Source: Actinomycetota bacterium (lineage in GTDB: Bacteria; Actinomycetota; Acidimicrobiia; Acidimicrobiales; RAAP-2). Taken from it: a DNA stretch of 5,827 bases. The notes beneath the pieces are model-generated. The model made no database searches. It was given only the letters and a program-made list of their open reading frames with translations, and was not told the origin of the DNA. A program made the position numbers and the translations under genes. The stretch lies in contig WLKR01000080.1 of NCBI GenBank assembly GCA_009701115.1, positions 1 to 5,827 of the forward strand, in the 5' to 3' direction. This document shows, in pieces, positions 4,165 to 5,827 of this stretch (position 1 is its first letter; the number at the start of each line of letters is the position of its first letter).

Positions 4165-4953
4165 ATGGGTAGCAACCTCCAGACCTTTAACGGACCTACG
4201 CCTGACGCCGTCACGTTCTACAAGGAGCGTGGCTGGGTGTTGATTGACACGTTGAACCAGGAGCAGACGCAACAACTGCAGAACTGGGTGGACGATGTCG
4301 CATCATGGCCCCTCGGCGGTGGTGAGTGGATCCACCATCGCGAGATGACTGAATCAGGGCCCCAGCTGGCCCGTACAGAAAACTTCACGCCCTTCCACGA
4401 CGGTCTCCGCGCACTACTGAGACATGGGGCCATGCTCGAGGTCGCCTCCGCGCTTCTCGAAGAAGAGGCCGTCCTCTACAAGGAAAAGGTCAACTACAAG
4501 TTGGTTGGCGGCGCCGGGTTCGCCCCTCATCAGGATGCTCCGGCCTATCGATTTATTGATAATCACATTTCGTGCATGGTGGCCGTCGACGACTCCACTC
4601 CCGAGAATGGTTGTCTCGATGTTGTCAGTTCACGCTACGAGGAAATCCTTCCAATGGATGAGCGGGGTTGCATCACGGCTGACGTCGTCGAATCGATGAC
4701 GTGGATTCCCGCACCAATCAAGGCGGGCCAAACATTGTGGTTTCACTCCCGGACTCCGCATCGCAGTGGGCCGAACACTTCGGCAAAGAATCGCCGTGCG
4801 CTCTATCCGACGTATAACGCACTACGCGAAGGTGATCTTCGCGACGCCTATTACGCCCAGAAGCACCAGGAGTGGCAAGAGGCCCGTGACCGCGGCGAAA
4901 AGCCCGGTCTGTCATTAATTGGCGACTTCCAGGGAGTTTTGATCGATGAGTAA
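4165..4953 (+). CDS. phnY: PhyH-family Fe(II)/2-oxoglutarate dioxygenase, PhnY-like
   Basis: This 262-aa protein of the phytanoyl-CoA dioxygenase (PhyH) superfamily couples 2-oxoglutarate decarboxylation to substrate hydroxylation. Counting from ATG 4165, the iron ligands are H122 and D124 in APHQDAP and the distal H199 in TPHRSGPN. The 2-oxoglutarate-binding Arg is in NRRALYP (about 209-211). The 'STPENGCLDVV' strand is typical of the fold. Its partner gene is PhnZ-like, so the expected reaction is that of PhnY: alpha-hydroxylation of 2-aminoethylphosphonate (or another small phosphonate) to the substrate of the HD oxygenase. An in-frame TTG at 4117 would add 16 residues, but that stretch lies in an AT-rich tract (4123-4140) that looks like promoter, and ATG 4165 suits the family better. 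No clear ribosome site is seen, so the message may be leaderless. The exact substrate is inferred from the neighbour. Confidence 0.82.
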   Translation: MGSNLQTFNGPTPDAVTFYKERGWVLIDTLNQEQTQQLQNWVDDVASWPLGGGEWIHHREMTESGPQLARTENFTPFHDGLRALLRHGAMLEVASALLEEEAVLYKEKVNYKLVGGAGFAPHQDAPAYRFIDNHISCMVAVDDSTPENGCLDVVSSRYEEILPMDERGCITADVVESMTWIPAPIKAGQTLWFHSRTPHRSGPNTSAKNRRALYPTYNALREGDLRDAYYAQKHQEWQEARDRGEKPGLSLIGDFQGVLIDE

Positions 4954-5506
4954 CAACCTGCCCCAAGCTCAAAGCATCGAAGAAGTCTTTGCTCTCTTTG
5001 ATCGTCACGGTGATGTTTATTACGGCGAAGACATCAACCAGAACCAACACGCCGTGCAGTGTGCTGAGTTGGCGCGCCGCGAAGGCGCCAGCCCCGAGTT
5101 GATTGTGGCCACGTTGCTGCACGACGTTGGTCACTTATTGCATCTCGACGTGGGCCTCATTCACGATCAAGACGTGGATGATGACCACGAGGCGACTGGC
5201 GCTAAGTATCTGGCCAAAATCTTTCCGCCCCAAATCACCCGAGCCATCGCAATGCACGTAACGGCCAAGCGGTATCGCTGTGCGGTCGAACCTGGCTACT
5301 TCGAGACACTCTCGCAAGCTTCAGTCTTGAGTCTGGCCGTTCAGGGTGGCCCCCTGACTAGTGAAGAGGTCGAGCGCTTTGAGCGCAATCCCGGCAGCCA
5401 AGATGCCCTCTCGCTCCGCGATTGGGATGATCGAGGCAAGTGCGTGGAGCTTTCGAACGAAATGCCTCGTGACTATCTCGAGATGGCGCTTTCCGTCGCC
5501 ATCTAA
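4946..5506 (+). CDS. phnZ: PhnZ-like HD-domain diiron oxygenase (phosphonate C-P cleavage)
   Basis: This 186-aa HD-domain protein matches PhnZ in motif order and length. PhnZ is a mixed-valence diiron oxygenase that splits the C-P bond of 2-amino-1-hydroxyethylphosphonate to glycine and phosphate. Visible residues are Y26-G-E28 (the 'YGE' lid that gates the iron site), H35, H59-D60 (LLHDVGH), H81 (DDHE), H104 and K108 (MHVTAKRY), the LSQAS segment with S126, LAVQGGP, and R158 with D161/D162 (LRDWDD). All expected metal ligands and phosphonate-contacting positions appear intact, unlike in ordinary HD phosphohydrolases, which lack YGE. The start overlaps the dioxygenase stop by 8 bp (ATGAGTAA) with AGGGAG 9 nt upstream, so the two are one operon. 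The substrate could be another 1-hydroxyphosphonate (for example hydroxymethylphosphonate or the trimethylated TmpB substrate). Database annotation is likely to read only 'HD domain protein'. Confidence 0.88.
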   Translation: MSNNLPQAQSIEEVFALFDRHGDVYYGEDINQNQHAVQCAELARREGASPELIVATLLHDVGHLLHLDVGLIHDQDVDDDHEATGAKYLAKIFPPQITRAIAMHVTAKRYRCAVEPGYFETLSQASVLSLAVQGGPLTSEEVERFERNPGSQDALSLRDWDDRGKCVELSNEMPRDYLEMALSVAI

Positions 5507-5570
5507 TTCCTCATTTCGTAACTCGTTCGTAATGAAAGAGCCGGAAATCTCTCGTGAATGAAATGGGCCC

Positions 5571-5592
5571 AGAACTAGGATTTTCTAGTTCT
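5571..5592 (+). terminator. Inverted repeat after the phnYZ-like operon
   Basis: AGAACTAG (5571-5578) and CTAGTTCT (5585-5592) form a perfect 8-bp stem around GATTTT, 64 bp after the phnZ-like stop. There is no T-run (CTACG follows), so intrinsic termination would be weak. As DNA it could equally be an operator for the downstream sqdB-like gene. The half-site CTAGTTCTC recurs at 5658-5666, inside that gene's first codons. Confidence 0.4.
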
Positions 5593-5648
5593 CTACGTGT
5601 TCGCACGAGGGGCCATGTTGCTCAAGTGAGCGTGAATGGGAGATTGTC

Positions 5649-5827
5649 GTGAAAGTACTAGTTCTCGGTGGTGATGGATTTTGTGGTTGGCCAACTGCGC
5701 TGCACCTGTCCGACATCGGACACGATGTAATTGTTGTTGACAACCTGAGCCGTCGCGCCATTGACCTCGAACTCGAAGTCGACTCCCTGACCCCCATCCG
5801 CCCCATGGGCGAGCGAATCCGGGTCTG
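5649..5827 (+). CDS. UDP-sulfoquinovose synthase (SqdB)-like SDR protein, N-terminal fragment
   Basis: GTG at 5649 with GGGAG (5638-5642, 6-nt spacing) opens a frame that runs off the window; 59 codons are visible. The protein starts MKVLVLGGDGFCGWPTALHL. GGDGFCG (7-13) is the GxxGxxG dinucleotide-binding turn of extended short-chain dehydrogenases, followed by VIVVDNLSRR (27-36), where D31 should hold the NAD ribose. 'GGDG.CGW.TALHLS' together with 'D.L.RR..D.ELEVDSLTPI' is the pattern of SqdB/SQD1 UDP-sulfoquinovose synthases, which make the sulfolipid head-group donor from UDP-glucose and sulfite. The catalytic T/Y-x3-K lies outside the window, and related archaeal Agl3 and other NAD-dependent epimerases share this start, so the call is to the subfamily and not certain for substrate. 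It lies 142 bp after the phnZ-like gene and probably has its own promoter. Confidence 0.8.
   Translation, partial: MKVLVLGGDGFCGWPTALHLSDIGHDVIVVDNLSRRAIDLELEVDSLTPIRPMGERIRV

Noticed and set aside
5361..5561. Plus-strand ORF overlapping the end of the phnZ-like gene
   Set aside because: It lies in another frame of a clearly conserved gene; no ribosome site or domain.
5585..5806. Minus-strand ORF opposite the sqdB-like start
   Set aside because: The plus-strand frame has the GGDGFCGW motif and a good ribosome site; the minus frame is its shadow.

Overview
The window reads like an actinobacterial chromosome, most likely an environmental member of the Acidimicrobiia or a nearby aquatic lineage. 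This is inferred from moderate-to-high GC, GTG starts, an actinobacterial-style ROK/polyphosphate-glucokinase-like protein, and a secreted pentapeptide protein with 'SGGI.G..LPSGWKLINGYLIGPGANL'-type spacers of a kind I associate with environmental actinobacteria. No 16S or ribosomal marker is present, so the taxonomic call is soft.

Layout: (1) 1-978 holds the 3' end of a cytochrome P450 overlapping by 4 bp a ROK-family sugar-kinase-like gene, followed by a hairpin that may be a terminator. (2) 1018-1140 holds a promoter and a complete tRNA-Arg(ACG) with encoded CCA. (3) 1162-2597 is a somewhat AT-richer islet: a small minus-strand DUF7662-like gene whose start overlaps head-to-head with a secreted protein of 41 pentapeptide repeats broken by three copies of a 27-residue spacer. 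(4) 2598-2791 shows nothing convincing. (5) 2792-4031 is a regulated unit: a near-consensus sigma70 promoter, a yybP-ykoY (Mn2+) riboswitch, a well-placed Shine-Dalgarno feeding an unlisted 28-codon leader ORF, and then a TerC/Alx-family membrane protein in the same frame. (6) 4165-5506 is a two-gene operon for a PhyH-type Fe(II)/2-oxoglutarate dioxygenase and a PhnZ-type HD-domain oxygenase with an 8-bp overlap. This is a PhnY/PhnZ-like oxidative phosphonate-degradation pair. (7) From 5649 to the edge is the N-terminus of a UDP-sulfoquinovose synthase (SqdB)-like NAD-dependent sugar-nucleotide enzyme.

The most interesting part is the TerC leader. The riboswitch P1 3' strand (GACCUUC, 2910-2916) can pair with the Shine-Dalgarno (GGAGGUC, 2957-2963). 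That suggests a translational ON switch when Mn2+ is bound, as described for E. coli mntP/alx. Here, however, the Shine-Dalgarno serves a 28-aa leader ORF rather than TerC itself. The leader ends 9-18 nt before TerC, so TerC would have to be translationally coupled to it. A second hairpin near the end of the leader can rearrange to cover the TerC ATG.

The PhnYZ-like pair beside an SqdB-like gene fits adaptation to phosphate scarcity: phosphate is released from phosphonates, and sulfolipid replaces phospholipid. That link is inferred from gene order alone; no convincing Pho box was found.
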